A DNA stretch of 64,000 nucleotides from Candidatus Eiseniibacteriota bacterium (GCA_020633975.1 JACKCR010000002.1:744001-808000), one strand, 5' to 3'. Counted from the first letter of the stretch, positions 50,709-61,219 are shown. The notes: a model not told the origin generated them from the letters alone. Program-made: numbers and translations.

Positions 50709-52076
50709 ATGAGCGCACGCGCGCGTGGTTTCTGGATCGGATTCGTCCTACTCCTCGCGCTGGGCGGGTTCGTGGCGGTGAGCGTCCAGCGCTCGAAGGA
50801 CCGCGGAGCCGTCGAGGTGAAGGTCGAAGCACTCGGCCGAGCGCCGATCGAATCGTGGGTCAGGGCGCCAGGCAAGGTCGAGCCCGTACGCACGGTGCAG
50901 ATTTCGTCGAACGTGCAGGGCCGGGTGGAGCTTCTCGACGTCGAAGAAGGGGATCGAGTCCGCGCGGGGGACCTTCTTCTTCGTCTCGATGACGAACGCT
51001 ACCGGTCCCAGGCCACCCAGATGCGCTCCCGACTCGAGGCTGCGATTGCGCAGCGTCGTGTGGCCGAGGCCCAGGAAGCGAGGGCCAAGCAGGACCTCGA
51101 GCGGAAGGAGCGGCTCTACCAGCAGAAGCTGATCGCTCCCGAGGCTCTGGAGGATGCGGCCACCACTTCCCGGGTAGAGACGGCGAGGGCCGAGGCCGCA
51201 CGCGAAGACGTCGAAAGCACCCGCGCCCAGCTGACCCAAGCCGAGGCAGACCTCGAGGAGACCGTCTTCTTTGCTCCGATCGCGGGGATCGTCACTTCAC
51301 TGAACGTCGAGCAGGGCGAGAACGTCGTCACTGGCACCATGAACAATCCGGGAACGGTCATCTTGACCATTGCCGAGCTCGACACCATGCAGGTGCTGGC
51401 CGAAGTCGACGAGACCGACGTCGTCCGGATCGAGAGGGACCAGCCCGCCAAGGTCCAGGTCGATGCGCTGCCCAACCAGGAGCTGGGCGGAACCGTTACG
51501 TCGGTCGGACAGTCCGGGCGGACTCCGAGCGGTTCCGGCGAGGGGACGAACTTCCACGTCGAAGTGCGGATCGACGACCCGCCGTCGTCGCTTCGTCCGG
51601 GGATGAGTGCGGACGTCGAGATTCTGACGGGGCGGCGGGAGGACGCGCTGGTGATGCCGATCCAGGCGCTCACCGCGCAGCCTGGTGGTGTGGCCCAAGA
51701 GTGGGAAGAAGACGCCGCGAAGATCGCAAGCGGAGAGGCTCCGAAGCGTTCGCAGCGGAAACGGAGCGGATCGTCCAAGCGTGGAAAGAGCTCGTCGGAC
51801 GACTCTTCCGAACGGACCGGGACCACGAGCGCAAGCAGTTCGCCGCTCAACGAAGACAGGGTCGAAGGGGTGTTTTCGGTCCGTGACGGGGTGGCACTCT
51901 TCCATCGTGTCGAACTCGGCCTCCGGAGCGAGACTCACGTAGAGGTCGAGTCCGCGAGTCCGCCGCTGGAGGCGGGCCAAGAGATCGTGGTGGGGCCGTA
52001 CCGCACGCTCCGGGAGCTCTCTCAGGGCGACGGCGTCAAGCCCGAGTCGGCTCCGCGTACGAGGTCCCGGAAGTGA
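50709..52076 (+). CDS. MacA/HlyD-type periplasmic adaptor protein
   Basis: The 455-residue protein has an N-terminal membrane anchor ([20 protein letters not shown]), the split biotinyl-lipoyl domain ([30 protein letters not shown] and [18 protein letters not shown]), a long alpha-hairpin between them and a C-terminal beta part ([15 protein letters not shown]). It would link the ABC permeases to the TolC-type channel. An unusual Ser/Lys/Arg-rich insert of about 65 residues (around [20 protein letters not shown]) interrupts the membrane-proximal domain. The stop overlaps the ATPase GTG. Confidence 0.9.
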   Translation: MSARARGFWIGFVLLLALGGFVAVSVQRSKDRGAVEVKVEALGRAPIESWVRAPGKVEPVRTVQISSNVQGRVELLDVEEGDRVRAGDLLLRLDDERYRSQATQMRSRLEAAIAQRRVAEAQEARAKQDLERKERLYQQKLIAPEALEDAATTSRVETARAEAAREDVESTRAQLTQAEADLEETVFFAPIAGIVTSLNVEQGENVVTGTMNNPGTVILTIAELDTMQVLAEVDETDVVRIERDQPAKVQVDALPNQELGGTVTSVGQSGRTPSGSGEGTNFHVEVRIDDPPSSLRPGMSADVEILTGRREDALVMPIQALTAQPGGVAQEWEEDAAKIASGEAPKRSQRKRSGSSKRGKSSSDDSSERTGTTSASSSPLNEDRVEGVFSVRDGVALFHRVELGLRSETHVEVESASPPLEAGQEIVVGPYRTLRELSQGDGVKPESAPRTRSRK

Positions 52077-52885
52077 CCGACCGAGATCCAACTGATCCGC
52101 GAGGGCAGACGTCCCGGGAGGAGTCCACGCCGGAGGCCGGAGTGCCGTCCGGGCGGACGTCCCGAACGACGTCCGGATCTGCGACTCGCACGGTCGGGAG
52201 TCCGCTCGTCCGGATGGAAGGCGTCTCCAAGGAGTACGTCGTCGGCGAAGAGTTGGTCTACGCCCTCCGGGACGTAGATCTGACGATTCAGGTCGGCGAG
52301 TACGTGGCGATCATGGGGCCGTCCGGTTCGGGGAAGTCCACCCTGATGAACCTGATCGGTTGTCTCGACTCGCCGACGAAGGGGGTCTACCAGCTCGCAG
52401 GCAGGTACGTCCACGAGCTCGACGAAGACGAGCTGGCCCGGGTGAGGAACGAGGAGATCGGGTTCGTCTTCCAGACGTTCAACCTCCTGCCCCGCGCTAC
52501 TGCTGCAGCGAATGTGGAGCTTCCCCTCGTGTACGGCGGGATGTCGCCGTCCGAGCGCAAGGTGCGGACCCGACAGGCTCTCTCTCTCGTGGGACTGACC
52601 GATCGCGCGCACCATCGTCCGAATCAGCTTTCCGGTGGACAGCGGCAACGCGTCGCAATCGCGCGCGCCCTCGTCACCGATCCCAGCATCATCCTCGCCG
52701 ACGAGCCGACGGGAAACCTGGACACGACGACCGGCGACGAGATCCTCGCGGAGTTCCGACGGATCCACGAACGGGGCGCGACCGTCATCCTGGTGACCCA
52801 TGAAGAGGAGGTCGCTAACCACGCGCGCCGTATCCTCCGCATTCGGGACGGCCGGATCGAGAGCGACGAGCGAAGTCGACCGTAG
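52073..52885 (+). CDS. MacB/LolD-type ABC transporter ATP-binding protein
   Basis: The 270-residue ATPase has Walker [17 protein letters not shown]-loop [14 protein letters not shown], signature [15 protein letters not shown], Walker [13 protein letters not shown] and the H-loop VTHEEEVA. A 45-residue Ser/Thr/Arg-rich N-terminal extension precedes the usual start [15 protein letters not shown], so initiation may be further in, but the GTG overlap with the adaptor gene supports 52073. It powers the two permeases that follow. Confidence 0.92.
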   Translation: MTDRDPTDPRGQTSREESTPEAGVPSGRTSRTTSGSATRTVGSPLVRMEGVSKEYVVGEELVYALRDVDLTIQVGEYVAIMGPSGSGKSTLMNLIGCLDSPTKGVYQLAGRYVHELDEDELARVRNEEIGFVFQTFNLLPRATAAANVELPLVYGGMSPSERKVRTRQALSLVGLTDRAHHRPNQLSGGQRQRVAIARALVTDPSIILADEPTGNLDTTTGDEILAEFRRIHERGATVILVTHEEEVANHARRILRIRDGRIESDERSRP

Positions 52886-52978
52886 CCGGTCGCGCGAGGA
52901 TCGCTCCTGGCCGCGTAGCGGGTGCGCGCTGCGAGGGGTGCGCGAGAGAACTGAACGACGTGGCGCGGGGAGGATTGG

Positions 52979-54199
52979 GTGCCTTGGAAGGAGCTGACAA
53001 GACTCGCGCTCTCCACCTTGTGGGGAAACCGGCTGCGCAGCTTCCTCACCGTTCTCGGGACGGCGGTGTCCGTGCTGTCCATCGTTGCGGTCGTGTCCGT
53101 TCTCAACGGCCTGGACCGGTTCGTGAGCGCTCAGATCCTCACGACCGGGACGGACGTCTTCACGCTCACGAAGATCGGGCTCACCCTCGACTTCGAGACC
53201 TACCTCGACGCTCTCAAACGGTCGGATCTCGAACCGGAAGACGCGGCGTTCCTGAGGGAGCGGCTCACGTTGGCGGGAGCGGTCGTCGCGCGGCAATCGA
53301 CTCGCGCCTCGGTCTCTCGTCAGGGCCGAGACGCGGCGGGTGTCCCGGTCTGGGGAGTCGAAGCCGGCTACCCGGATGTCGGTGATTTTCCGGTCGAGCT
53401 CGGTCGCCATCTGACCACGACCGACGTACTCGGTCGCTCCGAGGTAGCGGTCGTCGGATCGCACATCGCCGAGAGCTTCTTTCCCCACGAGGACCCGATC
53501 GGCAAGACACTACGCGTCGCCGGCCACCGCTTCACCATCGTTGGAGTCCTCGAACGGCGTGGCGGTACGCAGGACGACTCCAAGGACGACGTCGTCATCA
53601 TGCCACTCTCTACCTTCCGGAAGCGGCTCGTGCAGCGGGGTTCGGTCGACATCCTCGTCAAGTCCGCGGACCCGGAGTGGATCACCGACGCGAAGGACGA
53701 GGCTTCACTCTTCCTCAAGATCAAGCGCGGAAAGAAACCGTACGAAGAAGCGGACTTCGACGTGCTGACGGATGACCAGGTGTATGGGATCTACTCACAG
53801 ACGACGCGACTCGTCTACGCCGCCCTGGTTGGCATCGTCTCCCTCAGTTTGGTCGTGGGTGGCATCGTGATCATGAACATCATGCTCGTGTCCGTGACCG
53901 AGCGGACTCGCGAGATAGGGATCCGGAAGGCGATCGGCGCGCGCTCGGGACACATCGTTGCCCAGTTCCTCGTCGAGGCGATCGTCCTCTCGTTCTCCGG
54001 GGGAGTCGCAGGTGTCCTCTTCGGCGCGCTCGCCGCGTTCTTCGTCGAACGTTTCTCGCCGGTCCCTGCCTCCGTACAGCTGTGGTCCGTGGTCGTGGGG
54101 CTACTCCTCGCAGCGTCTGTCGGCCTCTTCTTCGGGATCTACCCCGCGAGACGCGCGGCCCAACTCGCGCCGATCGAGGCGCTGAGATACGAGGGGTAG
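52979..54199 (+). CDS. MacB-type ABC transporter permease, first subunit
   Basis: The 406-residue protein has the MacB/FtsX topology: an N-terminal membrane helix (LTVLGTAVSVLSIVAVVSVL), a large periplasmic domain and three C-terminal helices (GIVSLSLVVGGIVIMNIMLVS, TEREIG-like TERTREIGIRKAIGA, final EALRYEG). Such permeases work by mechanotransmission, driving substrates from the periplasm into the TolC channel rather than across the inner membrane. GTG start preceded by GGGGAGG. Confidence 0.9.
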   Translation: MPWKELTRLALSTLWGNRLRSFLTVLGTAVSVLSIVAVVSVLNGLDRFVSAQILTTGTDVFTLTKIGLTLDFETYLDALKRSDLEPEDAAFLRERLTLAGAVVARQSTRASVSRQGRDAAGVPVWGVEAGYPDVGDFPVELGRHLTTTDVLGRSEVAVVGSHIAESFFPHEDPIGKTLRVAGHRFTIVGVLERRGGTQDDSKDDVVIMPLSTFRKRLVQRGSVDILVKSADPEWITDAKDEASLFLKIKRGKKPYEEADFDVLTDDQVYGIYSQTTRLVYAALVGIVSLSLVVGGIVIMNIMLVSVTERTREIGIRKAIGARSGHIVAQFLVEAIVLSFSGGVAGVLFGALAAFFVERFSPVPASVQLWSVVVGLLLAASVGLFFGIYPARRAAQLAPIEALRYEG

Positions 54200-54202
54200 G
54201 GG

Positions 54203-55435
54203 ATGGGGCGCAGACGGACACTCTTCCGCGAGAACATCGCGATGGCGCTCCGGAACCTCGGAGCCGCGAAGATGCGCTCCTCGCTCACGATCCTCGGCAT
54301 CGTCATCGGCGTGGCCACGATCATCGCGATGGTCGGTGTGATCAGCGGGCTCGGGAAGTCGATCCGGAGCCAGATCGATTCCCTCGGCACCGGAATCCTC
54401 TACCTGAGCAAGTACGAGTCCGGGTTCCAGACCAACCACGAGCGCGACGAGAGACGGAAGGACTTCACGAGAGACGACGCCCTCGCGATCGCGCGTCTCT
54501 GTCCGTCGGTCCAGCGGACGTCCGCAGAGATCAAACGTCCCGGCTTCGCCGAGCTCGGCGGCAAGAAGACCTCGGTCCTGGGTGTCTTCGGCGGCACCGA
54601 GACCTTTGCTGAAACCGGCGGTTGGGAGCTACGTGAGGGACGGTTCCTCACTGGGTACGACGATAGCCACCGGGCCGACGTCTGCGTCATCGGAGCCGGT
54701 CCCGCAGAACTCCTCTTTCCGGTCGGGTCGCCACTCGGACAGTGGATCCGGGTCGAGGGCAGACAGCTCCAGGTGATCGGGGTGTTCGAGAAGAAGGGCC
54801 GGTTCCTCGGCCAGAGCCTCGACGACATCGCGGTCATGCCGCTCAGCGTCGCGGAAGAACTCTATGGGATGAGGGACAAGGTGACGTACATCGTGATCCA
54901 GCCGTTCGGGCCGGAGTATGTCGACGAAGCGACGGACGAGGTGATCGAACTCTGTCGTCGCCGTCGTGGGATTGCCGCCGAACAGGAGAACGACTTCGAC
55001 CTGACGAGCCAGGAGAACCTGCTCGACCTCTACAACCAGATCACCGGGGTCTTCTTCCTGATCACGCTCATCATCTCTTCGATCGGGCTGCTCGTCGGGG
55101 GAATCGGAGTCATGAACATGATGCTGGTCACCGTCCGTGAGCGGACCCGCGAGATCGGCATCCGGATCGCGGTCGGCGCCCGTCGGGGCGACGTACTCGG
55201 CCAGTTCCTCTGGGAGGCGATCTCCCTCAGCCTGGTCGGCGGCGTGCTCGGAATGCTGCTCGGGTATGGTCTCGCAGGGATCGTTCGTCTCGCCAGCGGT
55301 ATCCCGATCGCGGTCACCTGGCCCGGCGTCCTCACCGCGATCTTCCTCTCGCTGGGCGTCGGCGTCTTCTTCGGTATCTTTCCGGCCTACCGCGCCAGCC
55401 GCCTGGATCCGATCGACGCCCTCCGCTACGAGTAA
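54203..55435 (+). CDS. MacB-type ABC transporter permease, second subunit
   Basis: This 410-residue protein is a paralog of the first permease with the same layout (MRSSLTILGIVIGVATIIAMV, periplasmic core, GLLVGGIGVMNMMLVTVRERTREIG, IDALRYE end). It begins three bases after the first permease stop. Two separate permease genes instead of a single MacB homodimer indicate a heterodimeric exporter. Confidence 0.9.
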   Translation: MGRRRTLFRENIAMALRNLGAAKMRSSLTILGIVIGVATIIAMVGVISGLGKSIRSQIDSLGTGILYLSKYESGFQTNHERDERRKDFTRDDALAIARLCPSVQRTSAEIKRPGFAELGGKKTSVLGVFGGTETFAETGGWELREGRFLTGYDDSHRADVCVIGAGPAELLFPVGSPLGQWIRVEGRQLQVIGVFEKKGRFLGQSLDDIAVMPLSVAEELYGMRDKVTYIVIQPFGPEYVDEATDEVIELCRRRRGIAAEQENDFDLTSQENLLDLYNQITGVFFLITLIISSIGLLVGGIGVMNMMLVTVRERTREIGIRIAVGARRGDVLGQFLWEAISLSLVGGVLGMLLGYGLAGIVRLASGIPIAVTWPGVLTAIFLSLGVGVFFGIFPAYRASRLDPIDALRYE

Positions 55436-55513
55436 GTCGCGAATCCTGCGTGCGACTCTCCCTGGGTCGAGCCGGTGGGCCCCACGGCGGAGGATCCGAG
55501 ATTTCGTCGTGTA

Positions 55514-55527
55514 CGAACGAATGTTCT
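55514..55527. promoter_or_regulatory. LexA/DinR-type SOS box upstream of uvrA
   Basis: CGAAC-GAAT-GTTCT matches the Gram-positive LexA consensus CGAAC-R-N-R-Y-GTTY at every position through GTTC. It lies 50 bp before the uvrA GTG, and TAGTCT (55532-55537), a possible -10, begins five bases after it. uvrA is a classical SOS gene, which strengthens the call. lexA itself is not in the window. Confidence 0.7.
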
Positions 55528-55576
55528 GGTGTAGTCTCTCCAGGTTCACCAACCGGTACGGACCGCCCGGGAACGA

Positions 55577-58500
55577 GTGAAGGCTCTCCGGCCGCCGGCG
55601 ACGACGCTCCATCTTCCAGATCTCTCAGATGAGGTGCAGTCCTTGGACGCTATTCGGATCCGCGGTGCCCGCGAACACAACCTCAAGAACATCTCGCTCA
55701 CCATCCCTCGGGACTCGCTCGTCGTGATCACGGGCGTCTCGGGATCGGGGAAGTCGTCGCTCGCGTTCGACACCCTCTACGCGGAGGGACAGAGGCGGTA
55801 CGTGGAGTCTCTGTCGGCGTACGCGCGGCAGTTCCTCGGTCAGATGGAGAAGCCGGACGTCGACCACATCGAGGGACTCTCGCCGGCGATCTCGATCGAG
55901 CAGCGCACGGGAGGACGGAACCCGCGCTCGACCGTCGCGACGACGACGGAGATCTACGACTACCTCCGCGTACTCTTTGCGCGGGTGGGTGTCCAGCACT
56001 GCCCGAACTGCGGGAGCCGGATCTCGGGCCAGTCGATCGACGAGATCCTCGCCCAGGTCCTGCAAGGGTTCAGCGGTGAGAAGGCGCAAATCCTCGCTCC
56101 CTTCGTCGAGGGGCGGAAGGGAGAGTATCGGAAGGAACTCGAGAGGCTCCGTCGACAAGGGTTCCTGCGGGTCCGGATCGACGGCGAGATCATCAGCCTC
56201 GATGAGGAACCCCCGGAGCTGGACAAGAACAAGAAGCACACGCTCGAGGTCGTGGTAGACCGGATCCAGGTGGATGCCGGGCGTCGTCAGCGGATGGCGG
56301 ACTCGCTCGAGACCGCGCTCCGGGTCGGCTCGGGTGTCGTCCGGGTTCTCGGGGAGTCGAAGGAAGAGCTGTTCAGCGAGAACAACGCGTGCCTCAAATG
56401 CGGAGTGAGCTTCGATCCGCTCCACCCGCGCAACTTCTCGTTCAACAGCCCCTACGGTGCGTGTCAGGAGTGCCAGGGGCTCGGGCTCCTCAACGAGATC
56501 GACGAAGATCTTCTCGTGACGGATCCCGACCTCACGCTCGCGGAGGGGGCGATCGGGGTCTGGAAGGACGCCGAGGCGGGCTGGCACGGTTCGATCCTCG
56601 CTGCCGTGGCCGAGGAGAACGGGTTCTCGCTCGATACGCCCTACCGGAAGCTCTCCAAGAAGGTGCGGAAGCTCCTCCTCCATGGCACCGAAGGCAAGGA
56701 AGTCCAAGTTCGGCACAAGGGGAAGCGCGGCGAGATCGTCTGGCGAACGAAGTACGAAGGCGTGATCCCGAACCTCCTACGCCGCTATCGCGAGACACAG
56801 TCCGAAGACATGCGGGACTGGATCGAGAAGTTCATGTCGCCGAAGGACTGCAGTGCCTGCGGTGGAGCGCGTCTTCGTCCCCAGAGCTTGGCCGTCAAGA
56901 TCGGGGACTGGAACATCGACAAGTGGACCCGTCTCTCCGTCACCGACGCGCTCGCGAGCGTCGACGAGCTGGCGCCGGGAGAGACGGCGCTTCAGATTGC
57001 GGGGCCTGTGCTGAAGGAGATCCGGGACCGACTCGGTTTCCTCGCGAGCGTTGGCCTGGGTTACCTGTCGCTCGATCGTTCCTCGGGCTCGCTCTCCGGC
57101 GGTGAGGCGCAGCGGATCCGTCTCGCCACACAGGTCGGGTCGCAGCTCGTCGGCGTGCTCTACATCCTCGACGAGCCCTCGATCGGTCTCCACCATCGTG
57201 ACAACCAGAAGCTCCTCCAAACCCTGATCAAGCTGCGTGACATCGGCAACACCGTGATCGTGGTCGAACACGACGAAGACACCATGCGTGCGGCCGACCA
57301 CTTGATCGATCTCGGCCCTGGTGCGGGCGTGCACGGTGGGGAAGTGGTCGCGGCCGGCACGCCGGCGGAAGTGATGGCGAAGGCGGACTCGCTGACCGGG
57401 AGCTATCTCTCGGGCCACCGCTCGATCCCTATTCCCGAGACGCGGCGGGCCGGCAACGGCGAGGTCGTCCGTCTCGTCGGGGCTCGTGAGCACAACCTAC
57501 AGAACCTCACGGTCGACTTCCCGCTCGGCAAGCTCATCTGCGTGACGGGTGTCTCTGGAAGCGGAAAGAGCACGCTCGTCCACGACATCTTCTACCGCGC
57601 TCTGGCCCGGCACTTCCATCGCGCCGGCACCGCCCCGGGGAAGCACGACCGGATCGAAGGGCTCGACGCGATCGACAAGGTGATCGAGATCGACCAGTCC
57701 CCGATCGGACGGACCCCGCGCTCGAACCCCGCCACATATACCGGTGCGTTCACCGACGTGCGTGACATCTTCGCCAGGCTTCCCGAAGCAAAGGTGCGTG
57801 GGTACAAGCCGGGCCGGTTCTCGTTCAACGTCAAGGGCGGACGCTGCGAAGCGTGTTCCGGCGACGGTGTCGTCAAGATCGAGATGCACTTCCTGCCCGA
57901 TGTCTACGTGCGCTGCGAGGTCTGCCAGGGACGTCGCTACAACCAGGAAACACTCGAAGTGATGTTCAAGGGACGGAACATCGCGGACGTCCTCGGCATG
58001 ACGATCGAGGAAGGGTTCGAGTTCCTGCAGCACATTCCGTCGCTCCGGAGGAAGCTCGGCACCCTCAACGACGTCGGCTTGGGGTACCTGACGCTCGGTC
58101 AGCCTGCGACGACGCTCTCCGGAGGAGAGGCGCAGCGCGTGAAGCTCGCGACGGAGCTCTCCCGCGTTTCGACCGGACGCACGCTCTACATCCTCGACGA
58201 GCCGACCACCGGGCTCCACTTCGAGGACGTGCGCGTCCTGCTCGACGTGCTCGGCCGATTGGTCGAACAGGGCAACACCGTGCTCGTGATCGAACACCAG
58301 CTCGACGTCATCCAGACGGCGGACTACCTCATCGACCTCGGGCCGGAGGGCGGTAGCGGTGGAGGACAGCTCGTCGCAAAGGGAGCGCCCGAGGAAGTCG
58401 CGAAGGTGAAGGAGTCGTACACGGGACAAGCGCTCCGCGAAAGCCCGGCGATGCAGGCACGGCTCCGAAAGGGCGGCGAAGTCGTCTACGCGGCGTCGGT

Positions 58501-58906
58501 GGCCTCGGTGGCGAGGGCTACGAGAGGCTCTAGGTTTGCGAAAGCCTCGAAGCCGGTAGAGACCAGGAAGCCGGCGAAGAGCGCGAAGTCGGCAGAGACG
58601 AAGAAGTCTGCCAAGGGCGCGAAGTCGGCGGAGAGCGCTAAGTCTGCGAAGAACGCGAAGTCGGCGGAGAACGCTAGGTCTGCGAAGTCGGCGAAGACCT
58701 CCAGGTCTGCAAACGCGCCGAAGTCTCAGAAGTCTGCGAAGGCCGCGATTTCTACGAAGACCGCGAAGGCTGCGACTGCCTCGAAGTCGGCGAAGGCGAG
58801 TGCCACTCGTACGGCGAAGGACTCGTCTTCACCGAAGGCTCGTCGCTCCACCTCGAAGGGACGGCCACGGAAGGCCGACGGGCGCGGGGACTCCGGTACG
58901 GCCTGA
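55577..58906 (+). CDS. uvrA: UvrABC excinuclease subunit A with lysine-rich C-terminal tail
   Basis: UvrA is the damage-sensing ATPase of nucleotide excision repair. The 1109-residue protein contains both ABC modules: Walker A at about residue 53 ([20 protein letters not shown]) and about 657 ([15 protein letters not shown]), signatures [14 protein letters not shown] and [14 protein letters not shown], and zinc modules CLKCG...CQEC and CEACSGDG...CEVCQGR. Normal UvrA ends near the sequence YTGQALR (residue 950). Here about 150 further residues follow, almost only Lys, Ala, Ser, Thr and Arg, built from a six-residue AKSAxx repeat. The tail resembles a histone-H1-like DNA-binding tail. GTG start; a LexA-type box lies upstream. 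Confidence 0.95.
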   Translation: MKALRPPATTLHLPDLSDEVQSLDAIRIRGAREHNLKNISLTIPRDSLVVITGVSGSGKSSLAFDTLYAEGQRRYVESLSAYARQFLGQMEKPDVDHIEGLSPAISIEQRTGGRNPRSTVATTTEIYDYLRVLFARVGVQHCPNCGSRISGQSIDEILAQVLQGFSGEKAQILAPFVEGRKGEYRKELERLRRQGFLRVRIDGEIISLDEEPPELDKNKKHTLEVVVDRIQVDAGRRQRMADSLETALRVGSGVVRVLGESKEELFSENNACLKCGVSFDPLHPRNFSFNSPYGACQECQGLGLLNEIDEDLLVTDPDLTLAEGAIGVWKDAEAGWHGSILAAVAEENGFSLDTPYRKLSKKVRKLLLHGTEGKEVQVRHKGKRGEIVWRTKYEGVIPNLLRRYRETQSEDMRDWIEKFMSPKDCSACGGARLRPQSLAVKIGDWNIDKWTRLSVTDALASVDELAPGETALQIAGPVLKEIRDRLGFLASVGLGYLSLDRSSGSLSGGEAQRIRLATQVGSQLVGVLYILDEPSIGLHHRDNQKLLQTLIKLRDIGNTVIVVEHDEDTMRAADHLIDLGPGAGVHGGEVVAAGTPAEVMAKADSLTGSYLSGHRSIPIPETRRAGNGEVVRLVGAREHNLQNLTVDFPLGKLICVTGVSGSGKSTLVHDIFYRALARHFHRAGTAPGKHDRIEGLDAIDKVIEIDQSPIGRTPRSNPATYTGAFTDVRDIFARLPEAKVRGYKPGRFSFNVKGGRCEACSGDGVVKIEMHFLPDVYVRCEVCQGRRYNQETLEVMFKGRNIADVLGMTIEEGFEFLQHIPSLRRKLGTLNDVGLGYLTLGQPATTLSGGEAQRVKLATELSRVSTGRTLYILDEPTTGLHFEDVRVLLDVLGRLVEQGNTVLVIEHQLDVIQTADYLIDLGPEGGSGGGQLVAKGAPEEVAKVKESYTGQALRESPAMQARLRKGGEVVYAASVASVARATRGSRFAKASKPVETRKPAKSAKSAETKKSAKGAKSAESAKSAKNAKSAENARSAKSAKTSRSANAPKSQKSAKAAISTKTAKAATASKSAKASATRTAKDSSSPKARRSTSKGRPRKADGRGDSGTA
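58583..58690 (+). repeat. 18-bp in-frame tandem repeat in the uvrA tail
   Basis: AAGTC or AGGTC cores recur at 58586, 58604, 58622, 58640, 58658 and 58676, an exact 18-bp period. Units are [30 protein letters not shown] and ARSAKS, grading into degenerate copies up to about 58800. Confidence 0.9.
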
Positions 58907-58930
58907 CCTCGGTGTTGGGCAGATGAATCG

Positions 58931-58968
58931 AGCCCACCGGAGCTTTGGCGGCTCCGGTGGGCTTTCGT
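58931..58968. terminator. Terminator hairpin between uvrA and elbB
   Basis: AGCCCACCGGAGC (58931-58943) and GCTCCGGTGGGCT (58951-58963) form a perfect 13-bp stem with a 7-base loop, followed by TTCGTC. Lying between convergent genes it probably serves both; the U-tract is short on both sides. Confidence 0.72.
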
Positions 58969-58989
58969 CAGCTCAGCGGCAGGCCGGTA

Positions 58990-59670
58990 CTACACGGTCG
59001 CTTCGACCCGGGTCAGCGAGAGCAGCGCGGTTACGGCCTTCTCCGTCCCGGTCGCGATCTCGTTGATCGACTCTGCGGTCATGTAGCACGGCGTCGTGAT
59101 GAACCCGTTCTCGGTGTCGATCACGACTTGGGTCGGTTCCACGGGCTGGTGCTTCGCGCCCATCTTCTCGATCTTGGCGGCAGTATCCGGGTCGTTGCCG
59201 ACCGTGAGCGTCGGGTGGAGGTCCTTCCCGAACACGCTGGCGAGAACCGTGGGGGCGATGCAGAGCGCGGCGATCGGCTTGTTCTGCTCGTGCAGCGTGC
59301 GGAGCAGGGTCGCGACATTGGGGTCGACGACACACTTCTCGCCCGCGGTAGCGAAGTTGCAGAGGTTCTTGGCCGCGCCGAACCCGCCCGGGATGATGAG
59401 GCCGTCGAGCAGGTTGGCGTCGACTTGCTCGAGGTTCGAGATGTTGCCCCGCGCAATGCGGGCGGATTCTGCGAGAACGTTCCGCTTCTCGTGGCTGGTC
59501 TTGTCGGTCACGTGGTCGACGACGTCGGCCTTCTCCTTGTCCGGAGCCATGCAGATGGACACTGCACCTGCACGGTCGAGGGCGAGAAGGGTCAGCACCG
59601 CTTCATGGATCTCGGTGCCGTCCTTGACCCCACAGCCGGAAAGCAGGACTCCGATCCGTTTCTGGTTCAC
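58990..59670 (-). CDS. elbB: ElbB-type DJ-1/PfpI-superfamily protein (isoprenoid biosynthesis-associated glyoxalase)
   Basis: The 226-residue protein has the ElbB/ES1 layout: IGVLLSGCGVKDGTEIHEAV, DGLIIPGGFGAAKNLCNFA, and the nucleophile elbow ALCIAPTVLA with the reactive Cys. ElbB is reported to have weak glyoxalase activity and to influence isoprenoid yield in E. coli; its in-cell role is unclear. The GTG start has AGGGAGGAG about eight bases upstream. It converges on uvrA. Confidence 0.9.
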   Translation of the reverse strand: MNQKRIGVLLSGCGVKDGTEIHEAVLTLLALDRAGAVSICMAPDKEKADVVDHVTDKTSHEKRNVLAESARIARGNISNLEQVDANLLDGLIIPGGFGAAKNLCNFATAGEKCVVDPNVATLLRTLHEQNKPIAALCIAPTVLASVFGKDLHPTLTVGNDPDTAAKIEKMGAKHQPVEPTQVVIDTENGFITTPCYMTAESINEIATGTEKAVTALLSLTRVEATV

Positions 59671-60082
59671 GAGTCACTCCTCCCTGAGGATGGATTGGAA
59701 GTGGGGGTCACGTGCGAGAACCGGTATCTCCCGGCTCGGGGGCGTGATCCGGGGCGCAGCCGCATGGGGATGATTCCTGATGAGGAGCAGCGGCTCACGC
59801 TCCATCCGTCAGAGTCCCACAAGCGAACGCTCCGTAGTAGGGAAATCGGCGGAAAGCAGGGTTCTAGGTCCGCGGACTCCCTTACTGCGACCGGTCTCGA
59901 ACGGGTTCCGCGGCTGTGCTACTGTCCTGCCTCGCCCGTGCGTTTCCGGGCAAACGATGAGAAGCGGTGAGGGAGGGGCGTGCCGGCCGACACGGCGCGG
60001 TTCCGCTCATCGCGAGTGGTGTCGACTCCCGTGAAGTGGCTTCGCCCTGACGACGTTGCGCGTGGGGCCATGGAGGTGAACG
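59671..60082. other. 412-bp divergent region between elbB and gcvT
   Basis: It must hold promoters for elbB (minus) and gcvT (plus). A possible gcvT promoter is at 59897-59925. About 150 bp of leader follow before the gcvT GTG. I searched this leader for the glycine-riboswitch core and did not find it. No protein-like small frame was accepted. Confidence 0.55.
59897..59925 (+). promoter_or_regulatory. Possible extended -10 promoter of gcvT
   Basis: TGC-TACTGT (59917-59925) is an extended -10 element. A poor -35 (TCGAAC, 59897-59902) lies 17 bp before the hexamer. Transcription would start near 59932. Confidence 0.4.
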
Positions 60083-61219
60083 GTGGGTGACGGTCAGATG
60101 GCGGGTGGGGAGCTTTGCAAGACTCCGCTCCATGGTGAGCACCGGGATCTCGGCGGAAAGCTCGTCCCGTTCGGTGGGTGGGAGATGCCCCTCCAGTACG
60201 CTCCAGGCATCCTCGCCGAACACGAGGCGGTCCGTACGGCAGCCGGCCTGTTCGACGTCTCGCACATGGGACGCTACGAGGTCTCGGGTCCTGGGTGTTT
60301 CGGGTTCACGAACTTCCTCGTCACGAACAATGTCGCGAAGCTCGATCCGGGTCGGCTCCTCTACACGCCGATCTGCAACGAGAAGGGTGGCGTCCTGGAC
60401 GATGTCACTGCCTACCGGTTCGAGGATCGCGTCCTCGTCGTCGTCAACGCGTCCAATCGAGCTCGGATCTGGGAGTGGATGACGCAGCAATCCCGAGAGT
60501 GGGATGGCGATGCCGTCGTCCTCACGGATCGCTCGGACGAGTTGGCTCAGATCGCCCTCCAGGGTCCGAAGGCGCAGGAGGTGGTCCTGGGGCGGATCGG
60601 TGCAGACATCGACTCGGTGGGGTACTACCACTTCGTCGAGACGGATCTCTTCGGCGTTCCCGCACTCGTTTCGCGGAACGGCTATACCGGGGAAGACGGG
60701 TTCGAGATCTACTTCCCTGCGAAGAGCGCGGTCGCGCTCTGGCGTGATCTGCTCTCTGCCGGGCAGTCGCTCGGGATCGTTCCCGCCGGCCTCGGTGCCC
60801 GGGATACCCTCCGGCTCGAGATGGCGTACTGCCTCTACGGGAACGAGCTCTCTCCGGAGATCTCGCCGATCGAGGCAGGACTGGGTTGGACGGTGAAGCA
60901 GAAGCGGAAGGATCCCTTCATCGCGCAGCCGGTCTTGACCCGTCAGAAGGCGGAAGGGACGAGACGGCGTCTCGTCGGATTCCAGACGGAGGGACGCCGG
61001 CTCCCGCGTACGGGCCAGGACGTCTATGCGGCCGACGAGAAGATCGGCATCGTCACGAGTGGTTGTTTCTCGCCGTCTCTCGGGCACGGCATCGGTCTCG
61101 CGCTCGTCGGGGCCGATCATGCCGTCCCCGGCGCGACCTTCGAGGTCGATGTGCGCGGGACGCGGGTCGCGGCGGTGTTGGTCGACACTCCGTTCTACAA
61201 GGACGGGACACACCGGTAG
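60083..61219 (+). CDS. gcvT: Glycine cleavage system T protein (aminomethyltransferase)
   Basis: GcvT takes the aminomethyl group from lipoyl-GcvH, releasing ammonia and making methylene-THF. The 378-residue protein shows KTPLHGEHRDLGGKLVPFGGWEMP, FDVSHMGRYEVSGP, YTPICNEKGGVLDDVTAYR, ALQGPKAQEVVL and NGYTGEDGFEIY. The GTG at 60083 has GAGG seven bases upstream. gcvH follows after 186 bp that contain no gene; the P-protein (gcvP) is not in this window. Confidence 0.95.
   Translation: MGDGQMAGGELCKTPLHGEHRDLGGKLVPFGGWEMPLQYAPGILAEHEAVRTAAGLFDVSHMGRYEVSGPGCFGFTNFLVTNNVAKLDPGRLLYTPICNEKGGVLDDVTAYRFEDRVLVVVNASNRARIWEWMTQQSREWDGDAVVLTDRSDELAQIALQGPKAQEVVLGRIGADIDSVGYYHFVETDLFGVPALVSRNGYTGEDGFEIYFPAKSAVALWRDLLSAGQSLGIVPAGLGARDTLRLEMAYCLYGNELSPEISPIEAGLGWTVKQKRKDPFIAQPVLTRQKAEGTRRRLVGFQTEGRRLPRTGQDVYAADEKIGIVTSGCFSPSLGHGIGLALVGADHAVPGATFEVDVRGTRVAAVLVDTPFYKDGTHR

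Noticed and set aside
59932-60082. Glycine riboswitch in the gcvT leader
   Set aside because: The position is right, but the conserved core of the aptamer (such as the CCGAAGG segment) is not present in either strand of the leader.
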